Below are positions 1-7,401 of a stretch of 10,972 bases of DNA, in pieces. The translations under genes were made by a program, and so were the position numbers. How positions within the stretch are numbered: position 1 is the stretch's first letter; each line of letters begins with the position of its first letter. The stretch is taken from positions 1-10,972 of the forward strand of contig DAIDJQ010000129.1 of NCBI GenBank assembly GCA_027451305.1, given 5' to 3'. Under the pieces are notes generated by a model. That model did not search any database, was not told the DNA's origin, and was given only the letters and a program-made list of their open reading frames with translations. This DNA is from Cellulomonas sp. (GTDB lineage: Bacteria > Actinomycetota > Actinomycetes > Actinomycetales > Cellulomonadaceae).

Positions 1-105
1 CCGCGCCGTCGGTCCGCACGCTACGCGCGCGGGCGCCCGCGCCGCGCCGGTCGGCGGTCGGCCCCGCACGCGGCGCCCGGCGCGCGCGGCGCGGCTGCGA
101 CCGGT
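1..105. other. GC-only leader upstream of the GH13 gene
   Basis: This edge segment is almost pure G+C and holds a perfect 16-nt palindrome at 27-42 (GCGCGGGCGCCCGCGC). I see no convincing -10 or -35 element, and no ribosome binding site in the 20 bases before the ATG at 106. Two of the three + frames stay open through it, but that is expected at this composition and does not show an upstream gene tail. The palindrome could be a terminator stem for a gene outside the window, or chance in an alternating GC stretch. Confidence 0.4.
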
Positions 106-1812
106 ATGACCTGGTTCATGAAGATCCGCGACACCGGCGACCTGTGGTGGAAGAGCGCCGTCGTCTACTGCCTGGACGTGCGCACGTTCATGGACTGGGA
201 CGACGACGGCTACGGCGACCTGCCGGGAGCGGTCCAGCGCATCGACCACCTGGCGGACCTGGGCGTGACCTGCCTGTGGCTGATGCCGTTCTACCCGACC
301 TCCGACTACGACGACGGCTACGACATCACCGACTACTACGGCGTCGACCCCCGCGTCGGGGACGCCGGCGACGTCGTCGAGCTGGTGCGGACCGCCCGCG
401 ACCGTGGCATCCGGGAGATCGCCGACCTGGTGGTGAACCACACGTCCGTCAAGCACCCGTGGTTCCAGTCCGCCCGGCGCAGCAAGGACAGCCGGTTCCG
501 CGACTTCTACGTGTGGCGGCCCGACGAGCCGCCGGACACCCGCGAGGAGGTCGTGTTCCCCGACAAGGAGAAGGGGATCTGGACGTTCGACGAGGTGGCC
601 GGCGAGTGGTACCGGCACCACTTCTACCGCCAGCAGCCGGACCTCAACACGGCCAACCCCCAGGTGCGGGACGCGATCGCCAAGGTGATGGGCTACTGGG
701 CGCAGCTGGGGCTGTCCGGGTTCCGGGTGGACGCCGTCCCGTTCTTCCTGGCCGACGTGGCGTCCCGGCAGGACGACGACGTGGACCGGCCGCACGAGTT
801 CCTCGCGGCGCTGCGCTCCTTCCTGTCCCGCCGGGTGGGCGACTCGATCCTGATGGGCGAGGTGAACCTGCCGTACCACGAGCAGGAGGCCTTCTTCGGC
901 GACCGCGACGACGACGGCGTCGTCGAGGGGCGCGAGCTCGACCTGCAGTTCGACTTCATCGTGATGCAGACCATGTACCTGGCGCTGGCCCGGCAGGACG
1001 CCCGGCCGCTGCGGACCGCCATCGAGTCCCGGCCGACGATCCCCAAGGACGCGCAGTGGGCCACGTTCGTGCGCAACCACGACGAGCTCACGCTGGACAA
1101 GCTGACGGACGACGAGCGCGAGGAGGTGTTCGCCGCGTTCGGCCCCGACCCGGCCATGCAGCTGTACGACCGCGGCCTGCGGCGCCGGCTGCCGCCGATG
1201 CTCGACGGCGACCCGCGGCGGGTCCGGATGGTCTACTCCCTGCTCTTCGCGCTGCCCGGCACACCGGTGCTCTTCTACGGCGAGGAGATCGGCATGGGCG
1301 AGAACCCGGCGGCCGAGGACCGGCGCGCCGTGCGCACCCCGATGCAGTGGACGTCCGGGAAGAACGGCGGCTTCAGCCGTGCCGCGGCGTCGAGGCTGCC
1401 GCAGCCCGTGACCGAGGGCGCGTTCGGGCCCGAGCACGTGAACGTGGCCGACCAGCGCCGCGACCCCGACTCTCTGCTGTCGTTCGTCGAGACCCTGATC
1501 CGCCGCTACCGCGAGTCGCCGGAGCTGGGCTGGACCCCGCGTGCACAGGTGCTGGACCAGCCGCACCCGGCGGTGCCGGCGCTGCGGTCCACCTGGACGG
1601 ACGCCTCGACCGTCACGCTGCACAACCTGGGCAAGGAGGCGCTCGCCGTCCCGCTCGAGCTGGCGGACCTGCCCGAGGGGACCCGCCTGGTGGACCTGCT
1701 GTGCCAGGGCACGACGGAGGTGGACGCCAAGGGCCGGGCGGAGCTGACCCTCGCCGGCTACGGCTACCGCTGGCTCCGGGTGGAGCCTCCGGGGTCCCGC
1801 CGGCTGCTGTAG
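106..1812 (+). CDS. Trehalose-synthase-like GH13 alpha-glucan enzyme
   Basis: A 568-residue cytoplasmic protein (no signal peptide) of glycoside hydrolase family 13, closest in pattern to subfamily 16 trehalose synthases, which interconvert maltose and trehalose. Visible motifs are: the beta-1 loop calcium-site signature DWDDDGYGDLPG (30-41); DGYDITDYYGV (70-80); region I D107 to N111-H112; nucleophile D209 in GFRVDA; acid/base E252 in GEVNLP; and RNHDE with stabiliser D326, followed by a TreS-like stretch (RRRLPP, PGTPVLFYGEEIGMG, RTPMQW). Length fits TreS (about 550-600). An acidic insertion at 266-277 matches the EF-hand calcium loop consensus and is unexpected there. The C-terminal beta domain begins near 475. 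A second in-frame ATG (118) could be the true start; neither has a clear ribosome binding site. No pep2 maltokinase or other trehalose gene is next to it. It could instead be an alpha-glucosidase or a transglycosylating relative; the family is certain, the substrate is not. Confidence 0.88.
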   Translation: MTWFMKIRDTGDLWWKSAVVYCLDVRTFMDWDDDGYGDLPGAVQRIDHLADLGVTCLWLMPFYPTSDYDDGYDITDYYGVDPRVGDAGDVVELVRTARDRGIREIADLVVNHTSVKHPWFQSARRSKDSRFRDFYVWRPDEPPDTREEVVFPDKEKGIWTFDEVAGEWYRHHFYRQQPDLNTANPQVRDAIAKVMGYWAQLGLSGFRVDAVPFFLADVASRQDDDVDRPHEFLAALRSFLSRRVGDSILMGEVNLPYHEQEAFFGDRDDDGVVEGRELDLQFDFIVMQTMYLALARQDARPLRTAIESRPTIPKDAQWATFVRNHDELTLDKLTDDEREEVFAAFGPDPAMQLYDRGLRRRLPPMLDGDPRRVRMVYSLLFALPGTPVLFYGEEIGMGENPAAEDRRAVRTPMQWTSGKNGGFSRAAASRLPQPVTEGAFGPEHVNVADQRRDPDSLLSFVETLIRRYRESPELGWTPRAQVLDQPHPAVPALRSTWTDASTVTLHNLGKEALAVPLELADLPEGTRLVDLLCQGTTEVDAKGRAELTLAGYGYRWLRVEPPGSRRLL

Positions 1813-1897
1813 GGCACGCACGCGGCAGCGGGGCCGACCGCTGGCCGGGACGGGTCCGACGCCGAGCCGCCGACCTCCGACGGGCCGGCGGAAAGCC
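1813..1897. other. Intergenic spacer after the GH13 gene
   Basis: The spacer holds a modest inverted repeat, CCGCCG at 1867-1872 against CGGCGG at 1886-1891 with a 13-nt loop, followed by AAAG rather than a T tract. It could act as a weak terminator for the GH13 gene. Nothing else is recognised here. Confidence 0.25.
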
Positions 1898-1927
1898 GTG
1901 ACCGGGGGACTGCGGCAGCGTTAACAT
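1898..1927 (+). promoter_or_regulatory. Promoter of the MATE transporter gene
   Basis: GTGACC at 1898-1903 resembles a -35 (TTGACN). It is followed by an 18-bp spacer and a -10 TAACAT at 1922-1927, one of the few AT-rich patches nearby. Transcription would start near 1934, giving a 5' leader of about 14 nt to the GTG at 1948 or about 53 nt to the GTG at 1987. Assigned by eye from actinobacterial SigA-type promoter consensus. Confidence 0.45.
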
Positions 1928-1947
1928 GACCTCGCTCGAATCGATTC

Positions 1948-3444
1948 GTGCAACCCGTCACCCCTGCCCCGGAACGCCGCACCCCTGTGCCCACAGCCCT
2001 GACCTCAGGTCGTCCTGCCCGTCTGATCCTCGCCTTCACCCTCCCGCTGCTGATCGGCAACGTCTTCCAGCAGCTCTACGGCTTCGTCGACGCCTTCGTC
2101 GTCGGTCGCACCATCGGCGTCGACGCCCTCGCCGCGGTCGGCTCCACCACCGGCCTGCAGTTCCTGCTGCTCGGCTTCGCGTGGGGCATGAGCTCCGGCT
2201 TCGCCATCCCGACGGCGCACGCGTTCGGCGCCCACGACGAGGTCGGGGTGCGCCGCTCGGTCGCGGCCGGGGCCCTCCTCACCGGCGGTGCCGCCGTGGC
2301 GCTGACCGCCCTCGCCGTCACCGTCACGCCGTCGCTGCTGGTGCTGATGCGCACGCCGCCGGAGATCCGCCACGACGCGACCGTCTTCATCGTGACCACC
2401 TTCTGGGGCTGCGCCGCGATGGTCGCGTTCAACTTCCTGTCCAACACCATCCGGGCCCTCGGGGACAGCCGCACGCCGCTGGTGTTCCTGGTGCTGTCCT
2501 GCGTGCTCAACGTGCTGCTGGTGTGGGCGTTCGTCAGCGGCCTGCGCATGGGGGTGGCCGGTGCCGCGCTGGCCACCATCACCGCGCAGCTGGTGTCCGT
2601 GCTCGCGTGCCTGTGGCTGATCCGCACGCGGATGCCGATCCTGCGCCTGCACCGCGAGGACTGGCGGGTGAGCCGCGCCGAGCTGCTCGCGCCGCTGCGG
2701 CTGGGCCTGCCGATGGGCTTCCAGATGTCGATCATCGCGCTCGGCACGCTGGTGCTGCAGTACGCGCTGAACGGTCTCGGCGCACAGGCCGTCGCCGCGT
2801 TCACCGCCGCCGGACGGGTGGACGCGCTGGCCATCGCGCCGCTGCAGTCCTTCGGCCTGGCCATGGCCACCTTCGCGGCGCAGAACCACGGGGCACGGCA
2901 GTACGTCCGCATCCGGGTCGGCCTCGCGCACACCGCGCTGATGGCGGTGGGGTTCGCCGTGGCGGCGGGGGCCGTGAACATCCTGGCCGGGCCGTGGCTG
3001 GTGCGCCTGTTCGTCGGCCAGGGGCAGGACGAGGTGGTGCACCTGGCGCACGTGTACCTCGTGGCCAACGGCCTGCTGTACGCACTGCTCGGCCTGCTCT
3101 TCGTGCAGCGCGGCACCCTGCAGGGGCTGGGCCGCACCGTGATCCCGACGACGGCGGGCGTGATGGAGCTGATCACGCGCGTGCTGGCCGCTCTGCTGCT
3201 CACCGGGCCGCTCGGCTTCCTCGGCGCCAGCCTGGCCTCCCCGCTGGCCTGGGTCGCCGCGCTGATCCCGCTGACCTGGGCCTACCAGCACGAGCGGCGG
3301 CGCCTCGTGGACGGTGCGCTGCCACCGCGGGACGACCGGGAGCCGCCCGCCGCCGAGGCCGCCCTGACCGGCCCGGACGCCGACGAGCCCCCGGCAGGGG
3401 CGCCGGTGGCGGTCCCTGCCGCCGGCGCAGCCCTGCCGGTGTAG
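1948..3444 (+). CDS. MATE family efflux transporter
   Basis: An integral membrane protein of up to 498 residues with about 12 hydrophobic segments in two homologous halves (about 25-200 and 245-450). This is the architecture of multidrug and toxin extrusion antiporters, which export cationic drugs or metabolites in exchange for Na+ or H+. Family-typical stretches are LILAFTLPLLIGNVFQQLYG with DAFVVGRTIG (first repeat), NTIRALGDSRTPL, the matching second-repeat segment LLAPLRLGLPMGFQMSI, and LQGLGRTVIP. The last 50 or so residues are a Pro/Ala/Asp-rich, probably disordered cytoplasmic tail. The start is uncertain: GTG 1948 gives the longest form, and GTG 1987 removes 13 poorly structured residues. 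Neither has a Shine-Dalgarno, although a good promoter ends at 1927. A 868-residue frame overlaps it, but its composition (Arg/Ala/Pro-rich) shows it is a shadow. The substrate cannot be told from sequence. Confidence 0.92.
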   Translation: MQPVTPAPERRTPVPTALTSGRPARLILAFTLPLLIGNVFQQLYGFVDAFVVGRTIGVDALAAVGSTTGLQFLLLGFAWGMSSGFAIPTAHAFGAHDEVGVRRSVAAGALLTGGAAVALTALAVTVTPSLLVLMRTPPEIRHDATVFIVTTFWGCAAMVAFNFLSNTIRALGDSRTPLVFLVLSCVLNVLLVWAFVSGLRMGVAGAALATITAQLVSVLACLWLIRTRMPILRLHREDWRVSRAELLAPLRLGLPMGFQMSIIALGTLVLQYALNGLGAQAVAAFTAAGRVDALAIAPLQSFGLAMATFAAQNHGARQYVRIRVGLAHTALMAVGFAVAAGAVNILAGPWLVRLFVGQGQDEVVHLAHVYLVANGLLYALLGLLFVQRGTLQGLGRTVIPTTAGVMELITRVLAALLLTGPLGFLGASLASPLAWVAALIPLTWAYQHERRRLVDGALPPRDDREPPAAEAALTGPDADEPPAGAPVAVPAAGAALPV

Positions 3445-3499
3445 CGCACGCGGCACGGCCGCCGGACGGTGGTCCCGGACGGCTCTCAGGCGCGTCGCG

Positions 3500-3505
3500 T
3501 ACCGT
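3500..3505 (+). promoter_or_regulatory. Possible -10 element for the FKBP lipoprotein gene
   Basis: TACCGT fits the TANNNT -10 pattern and would start transcription near 3512, about 50 nt before the GTG at 3561. No good -35 lies 17-18 bp upstream, so the call is weak. Confidence 0.28.
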
Positions 3506-3560
3506 GCACGGGTCGCCGTCCGTCCCGGACGCGGCTCACCGACCCCACCGGAGCCTTCCC

Positions 3561-4532
3561 GTGCGTCGCACCACAGCCGTCCGGAGCACCGTCGCCGCGG
3601 CGCTCGTCCTCATGATCGGCCTCGGCGGCCTCGCTGCGTGCACCGGCGGCGGCTCCACCGCGAAGTCGACGTCGAGCCCCTCGGCCACGACTGCCGCGGC
3701 ACCGACGGCCACCGCGGCCGCCACCGCGAGCCCCGCCGACTTCGCCGCCGTGGACAAGATCACCGTCGCCGGGGCCGTCGGCTCCAAGCCCACCATCACG
3801 CTGCCGTCCAAGCCGTTCAGCGTGGGCGGCCCGGTGGTCAAGCTGCTCGCGCCCGGCACCGGTGCCGCGCTGTCCGACGGCACGTTCATCCAGTTCCACA
3901 GCGTCGCCGTGCAGGGGTCGGACGGCACCGAGACCGCCAGCGACTACGGGGCCGCCGCCAACTCGACCGCCGTCAGCAGCAGCGCCCTGCTCCCGGACCT
4001 CTACAAGGCGCTGAGCACCGCCCACGTCGGAGCGCGCGTGCTCCTGGCCGTCCCGTCGACCTCCGGGACGATCGTGGGGATCATCGACGTCAGCGGCATC
4101 ATCCCGTCGCGCGCCACCGGCACCGCGGTCACGCCGCCCGCCGGTCTGCCGACCGTGACGCTCGACGCGACCGGCATCCCGACGCTCAAGCCGGTCGCCG
4201 GCACGGCACCGACCACGCTCGTCACCCAGCCGCTGATCCAGGGCACCGGTGCGACCGTCGCCTCCGGCCAGTCGATCACCGTGCAGTACTCGGGCTGGCT
4301 CTGGAACGGCACCGCCTTCGACTCCTCCTGGAGCCGCGGCACCCCGTTCACCGTGACGATCGGCCAGGGCGCCGTGGTCAAGGGCTGGGACCAGGGTCTC
4401 GTGGGGCAGAAGGTCGGCAGCCAGGTGCTGCTGATCATCCCGCCGGACCTCGGTTACGGCGCCACGGCCCAGGGCAGCATCCCGGCCAACTCCACGCTCG
4501 TCTTCGTCGTCGACATCCTCGCGGCCGGCTGA
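3561..4532 (+). CDS. Lipoprotein FKBP-type peptidyl-prolyl isomerase with two FKBP-like domains
   Basis: A 323-residue predicted lipoprotein. The GTG start at 3561 is supported by GGAG at 3550-3553 (7-nt spacing) and gives a basic N-terminus, a hydrophobic core (residues 11-23) and the lipobox LAAC with lipidated Cys27, so it should be anchored on the outer face of the cytoplasmic membrane. Residues 28-60 are a Ser/Thr/Ala-rich linker. Residues about 88-180 look like a degraded FKBP domain. Residues about 222-323 are a canonical one: relative to FKBP12, Y243, F253, D254, W276, Y299 and F315 match active-site residues Y26, F36, D37, W59, Y82 and F99. It should catalyse cis-trans isomerisation of proline peptide bonds and assist folding of exported proteins. 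It is alone between the MATE gene (116-bp gap) and a strong terminator, so probably monocistronic. Confidence 0.9.
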   Translation: MRRTTAVRSTVAAALVLMIGLGGLAACTGGGSTAKSTSSPSATTAAAPTATAAATASPADFAAVDKITVAGAVGSKPTITLPSKPFSVGGPVVKLLAPGTGAALSDGTFIQFHSVAVQGSDGTETASDYGAAANSTAVSSSALLPDLYKALSTAHVGARVLLAVPSTSGTIVGIIDVSGIIPSRATGTAVTPPAGLPTVTLDATGIPTLKPVAGTAPTTLVTQPLIQGTGATVASGQSITVQYSGWLWNGTAFDSSWSRGTPFTVTIGQGAVVKGWDQGLVGQKVGSQVLLIIPPDLGYGATAQGSIPANSTLVFVVDILAAG

Positions 4533-4554
4533 CCCGCAGCACCCGCTCGATCTT

Positions 4555-4603
4555 CGAACGCCCCCGGCGCCAGGGACCGCGGTCCTGTCGCCGGGGGCGT
4601 TCG
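4555..4603 (+). terminator. Strong GC-rich hairpin terminator after the FKBP gene
   Basis: A perfect 15-bp inverted repeat, CGAACGCCCCCGGCG (4555-4569) against CGCCGGGGGCGTTCG (4589-4603), encloses a second internal pairing GGACC/GGTCC (4574-4578/4581-4585). It starts 22 bp after the FKBP stop codon. There is no T tract, as is common for terminators of high-GC actinobacteria. Being symmetric, it could act in both directions. Confidence 0.72.
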
Positions 4604-4608
4604 TTCAC

Positions 4609-4642
4609 TAGCCTGGCCGGACGAACCGCTCCACCGTTGGAG
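4609..4642 (+). promoter_or_regulatory. -10 element and ribosome binding site of the EF-G-like gene
   Basis: TAGCCT at 4609-4614 fits the TANNNT -10 and would start transcription near 4621, leaving a 27-nt leader. That leader holds GGAG at 4639-4642, 5 nt before the ATG at 4648. The -35 position (about 4585-4590, CTGTCG) is weak and falls inside the right half of the preceding terminator hairpin. Confidence 0.42.
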
Positions 4643-4647
4643 ACGAC

Positions 4648-6708
4648 ATGGACCAGGCAACGTCGCCCAGAGTCCGCACCGTGGCGCTGCTCGGCGCCAG
4701 TGGTGCAGGCAAGACCACCCTCGTCGAAGCGCTGCTGCACCGCGCCGGCGTGCTGACCAGGCCCGGGAAGGTCGAGGACGGCAGCACCGTCTCCGACCAC
4801 GAGCCGGAGGAGATAGCCCGCGGCATCTCGCTGACCCTGTCGGCCGTCCCGTTCACCTGGACCGCCGACGACGGCCACACGTACGACCTGACGCTGCTGG
4901 ACACCCCCGGCTTCCTCGACTTCGCCGGGGCGGTGGACGCCGCGCTGACCGCGGCGGACATGGCGCTGATCGTGGTCAGCGCCGTCGACGGCGTGCAGCC
5001 CGGCACCCACCTCGCCTGGAAGGCCGCCGCAGCGGCCGGGGTGCCGCGGATGTTCGTCGTCACCAAGGAGGACAGGCCACGCGCCGACTTCCACCGCGTG
5101 CTCGACGAGCTGCGTGCCGGCTTCGGCGAGGGGCTGGTGCCGCTGGAGCTGCCGCTCGGCGAGGAGTCCGGGTTCGCCGGCGTGGCCGACGTGCTGGCCG
5201 AGGAGGGCTACGCGTACGACCCGGACGGACGGCACCACAACCAGGACATCCCGCAGCAGGTGGCCGCCGAGGAGCACCGCCTGCACGAGGAGGTCACCGA
5301 GGAGATCGTCTCCCACGACGACGATCAGCTCGAGGCCTACCTCGGCGGCGACGTGCCGTCGGTGGCCGACCTGGAGAAGACCCTGGCGCACGAGGTGCGC
5401 GAGGGTGAGGCGTTCCCCGTGCTGGTCGCCTCGGGCATCACCGAGGTGGGCATCGACCGGCTGGCCGACCTGGTGTGCGAGCTCAGCCCGGTACCCACCG
5501 AGTCCGTGGCCACCGTGCTGGCCGGCGAGACGCCGGTCGAGGTGGCCCCCGACCCCGCCGGTCCGGTGCTGGTGCACGCCTTCCGGACCATGGCCGACCC
5601 GTTCGTCGGCCAGGTGACCCTGTTCCGCGTCCTGTCCGGCACCGTGCACGCGGGCGACAAGCTGACCAACACCTCGACCGGTGCCGAGGAGCGCCTGCCC
5701 GGCCTGTTCCGGCTGCGCGGCAAGGAGCACCTCCCGGTCGACGCGGTGCGGGCCGGGGAGGTGGCCGCGGTGGCCAAGCTGACCGGCACGCCGTCGGGCT
5801 CGCTGCTGGCCGGCCGGGGCGCACCCGGCGGCAACGCGCTGCGGGCCCGTCCGACGCGCCCCCGGCAGGCGGTGTACGGGCTGGCGCTCGAACCCGTCAC
5901 GCAGTCCGACGACGACCGGCTGTCCGCCGCGCTGTCCCGCCTGGTGGCCGAGGACCCGACGCTGTCGGTGGACCGCACCGGGGACCGCACGGTGCTGCGC
6001 GGCCTGGGCGACACCCACCTGACGGTGGCCCTCGAGCGGCTCTCGCGGGTGTTCAACGTGAACGTCACCACGTCCCCGGTCCCGGTCGGCTACCAGGAGA
6101 CCATCGCCGGCACCGTCGAGGTGGAGGGCAAGGTCAAGAAGCAGTCCGGCGGGCACGGGCAGTACGCCGTGGTGAACATGCGCGTCTCGCCGCTGCCGCG
6201 CGGCACCGGCTACGAGTTCGTCGACTCGGTGGTGGGCGGCGCGATCCCGCGCAACTTCATGGCCGCCGTGCACCGGGGCGTCACCGAGGGGATGGCGGCC
6301 GGCGGCCCCCACGGGCACCCGATCGTCGACGTGCGCGTCGAGGTGTTCGACGGCAAGTCGCACCCGGTGGACTCCTCCGACATGGCGTTCCGGACGGCGT
6401 CGGCCCTCGGCGTGAAGGAGGCGCTGCTGGCCGCCGGGTCGGTGATCCTCGAGCCGGTCAGCCGGATCGCCGTCACCGTGCCGACGTCCGTGCAGGGCGA
6501 CGTGATGGGCGACCTGTCCACCCGCCGCGGCCGGATCTCGGACACCGCGTCGCTGGACGACGGGACCGTGCGGATCGAGGCGCTGGTGCCCGAGTCGGAG
6601 CTGACCCGGTACGTGCTCGACCTGCGGTCGCTGACCGGCGGCCGTGCCGACCTGACCATCGAGCCGGACCACTTCGACGTGCTGCCGAGCCATCTGGTCC
6701 CCGCCTGA
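4648..6708 (+). CDS. fusA2: Elongation factor G-like GTPase (EF-G2 type)
   Basis: A 686-residue cytoplasmic protein with the full five-domain layout of translation factor EF-G. The G domain spans about 8-270, with P-loop GASGAGKT at 16-23. The beta-barrel domain II is at about 285-385, domain III about 400-470, domain IV about 475-600 (SGGHGQYAVV near 497) and domain V about 600-680 (VPTSVQGDVMGDLSTRRGRI near 611). Unlike canonical EF-G, G2 is RGISL instead of RGITI (S61), G3 is DTPGF instead of DTPGH (F89 replaces the catalytic His), and G4 is TKED (139-142) instead of NKMD. These changes match the actinobacterial EF-G2 subfamily, whose role is unclear and which is not the main translocase; so GTP turnover should be slow or altered. 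Not next to rpsL/rpsG/tuf, unlike housekeeping fusA. ATG 4648 has GGAG 5 nt upstream. Confidence 0.88.
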   Translation: MDQATSPRVRTVALLGASGAGKTTLVEALLHRAGVLTRPGKVEDGSTVSDHEPEEIARGISLTLSAVPFTWTADDGHTYDLTLLDTPGFLDFAGAVDAALTAADMALIVVSAVDGVQPGTHLAWKAAAAAGVPRMFVVTKEDRPRADFHRVLDELRAGFGEGLVPLELPLGEESGFAGVADVLAEEGYAYDPDGRHHNQDIPQQVAAEEHRLHEEVTEEIVSHDDDQLEAYLGGDVPSVADLEKTLAHEVREGEAFPVLVASGITEVGIDRLADLVCELSPVPTESVATVLAGETPVEVAPDPAGPVLVHAFRTMADPFVGQVTLFRVLSGTVHAGDKLTNTSTGAEERLPGLFRLRGKEHLPVDAVRAGEVAAVAKLTGTPSGSLLAGRGAPGGNALRARPTRPRQAVYGLALEPVTQSDDDRLSAALSRLVAEDPTLSVDRTGDRTVLRGLGDTHLTVALERLSRVFNVNVTTSPVPVGYQETIAGTVEVEGKVKKQSGGHGQYAVVNMRVSPLPRGTGYEFVDSVVGGAIPRNFMAAVHRGVTEGMAAGGPHGHPIVDVRVEVFDGKSHPVDSSDMAFRTASALGVKEALLAAGSVILEPVSRIAVTVPTSVQGDVMGDLSTRRGRISDTASLDDGTVRIEALVPESELTRYVLDLRSLTGGRADLTIEPDHFDVLPSHLVPA

Positions 6709-6761
6709 CGGGTTGCCCGGCTGATCGTCGGGCCTCGTCGCCCGGCCTCGTCGTCGGGCGC

Positions 6762-6817
6762 ACACACCTCCGCCCGGGCCGGCCGCCCTCCACGTGCCGC
6801 CCCGGGCGGACGTGCGT
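6762..6817 (+). terminator. Candidate hairpin terminator after the EF-G-like gene
   Basis: A perfect 10-bp stem, TCCGCCCGGG (6769-6778) against CCCGGGCGGA (6801-6810), extends outward with further pairs (6765-6767/6812-6814, 6762-6763/6816-6817) across mismatches. The loop is 22 nt. Two smaller GCCCG/CGGGC hairpins precede it (6715-6719/6729-6733 and 6740-6744/6755-6759). No T tract follows. Confidence 0.42.
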
Positions 6818-6835
6818 CCGGGATGGGTCCGGGGC

Positions 6836-6920
6836 GCCCCCTGCCGCCCGGTACCTCCCTGGCCCCCTCGCCCTCCCCCGGTCCTCCCGTCCGGCCCGCC
6901 CGCCCCTCTGTCCGCTCGCC
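6836..6920 (+). other. C-rich, purine-poor tract, possible Rho entry region
   Basis: Between 6841 and 6920 I count about 49 C, 17 G, 13 T and a single A. This C-over-G excess on the strand of the upstream gene, just after its stop codon, is what Rho utilisation sites look like. It could instead be plain low-complexity spacer. No convincing reading frame occupies it. Confidence 0.3.
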
Positions 6921-6987
6921 AGACGAGCACTTCGCAGCCAGATGAGCACTTCGAACTGCTTCTCTCGGTGCGAAGTGCACACCTCGT
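6918..6987. repeat. Small inverted array of a 19-bp repeat (locus 1)
   Basis: Two tandem copies with a 19-bp period, GCCAGACGAGCACTTCG (6918-6934) and GCCAGATGAGCACTTCG (6937-6953), differ at one base. After a 17-nt loop an inverted partner CGAAGTGC (6971-6978) pairs perfectly with GCACTTCG (6946-6953), and the partly similar ACCTCGT continues to 6987. The unit AGATGAGCACTTCGCAGCC-like matches the unit of the larger array at 8014-8122 (AGATGGGCACATCCCAGCG) at 15 of 19 positions in the first copy's phase, so both arrays belong to one repeat family. There is no transposase and no spacer structure. Confidence 0.72.
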
Positions 6988-7039
6988 AAGGGGACTGAGG
7001 ATGATCGGCGGCGGCGACGCGGGCGCCGACGCGTGCCTG

Positions 7040-7380
7040 GGGCCGGGTCGGATGTCCATCAGCTCCGGTCGGCGTGCTTGCCGTACACCGAGCGGACCCA
7101 CCACTTCGAGCATGCCGCGGATGGTCTGCTGCACCTGCTCGAGGTGGTGCGCCGGGCCGGCACAGGCACGGAAGGACGTGACGGCCATCTGCCCGGCCGC
7201 CTGCAACAGGGTGAGCACGGTGACGCCGATCATCACGGCCGGCAGGGTCCGGGAGGTCCGGACCGCGTCGTGCCGCAGGTTCGCCGCCGTCAGCCGCCGC
7301 CGAAGAGAACGCCGACGGCCCGGGACCGCGAGCGCTACGGTCGGATCGAGGACGATGACGACCGCCGACGTGGGTGCGGC
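7040..7380 (-). pseudogene. Remnant of an FtsX-like ABC transporter permease
   Basis: On the minus strand an open stretch reads a short hydrophobic run, a basic segment, then TAANLRHDAVRTSRTLPAVM continuing IGVTVLTLLQ (about 7203-7292). This resembles the juxtamembrane 'NLrRxpxRTaxT...' plus transmembrane start of FtsX/MacB-type permeases. Codon third positions on this strand are almost all G or C from about 7330 down to 7112 and then become mixed (GGT, GTA, CAA, GCA, CGA), consistent with coding ancestry that decays. No start codon with a ribosome binding site, no remaining permease domain and no ATPase gene are present. Boundaries are approximate. It may have belonged to the same lost operon as the response-regulator fragment at 7769-7939. 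Family assignment is by recognition only and could be wrong. Confidence 0.42.
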
Positions 7381-7401
7381 CAGCCCGGAACCAGGTGCTC
7401 C

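Noticed and set aside
27..42. A perfect 16-nt GC palindrome
   Set aside because: It lies in an almost pure GC stretch where such palindromes arise easily, and no upstream gene end is visible to give it a role.
1926..3560. An ATG at 1926 opening a long + frame across the MATE gene into the FKBP frame
   Set aside because: Its product over the MATE gene is Arg/Ala/Pro-rich shadow; the true FKBP protein begins at GTG 3561 with a ribosome binding site and a signal peptide.
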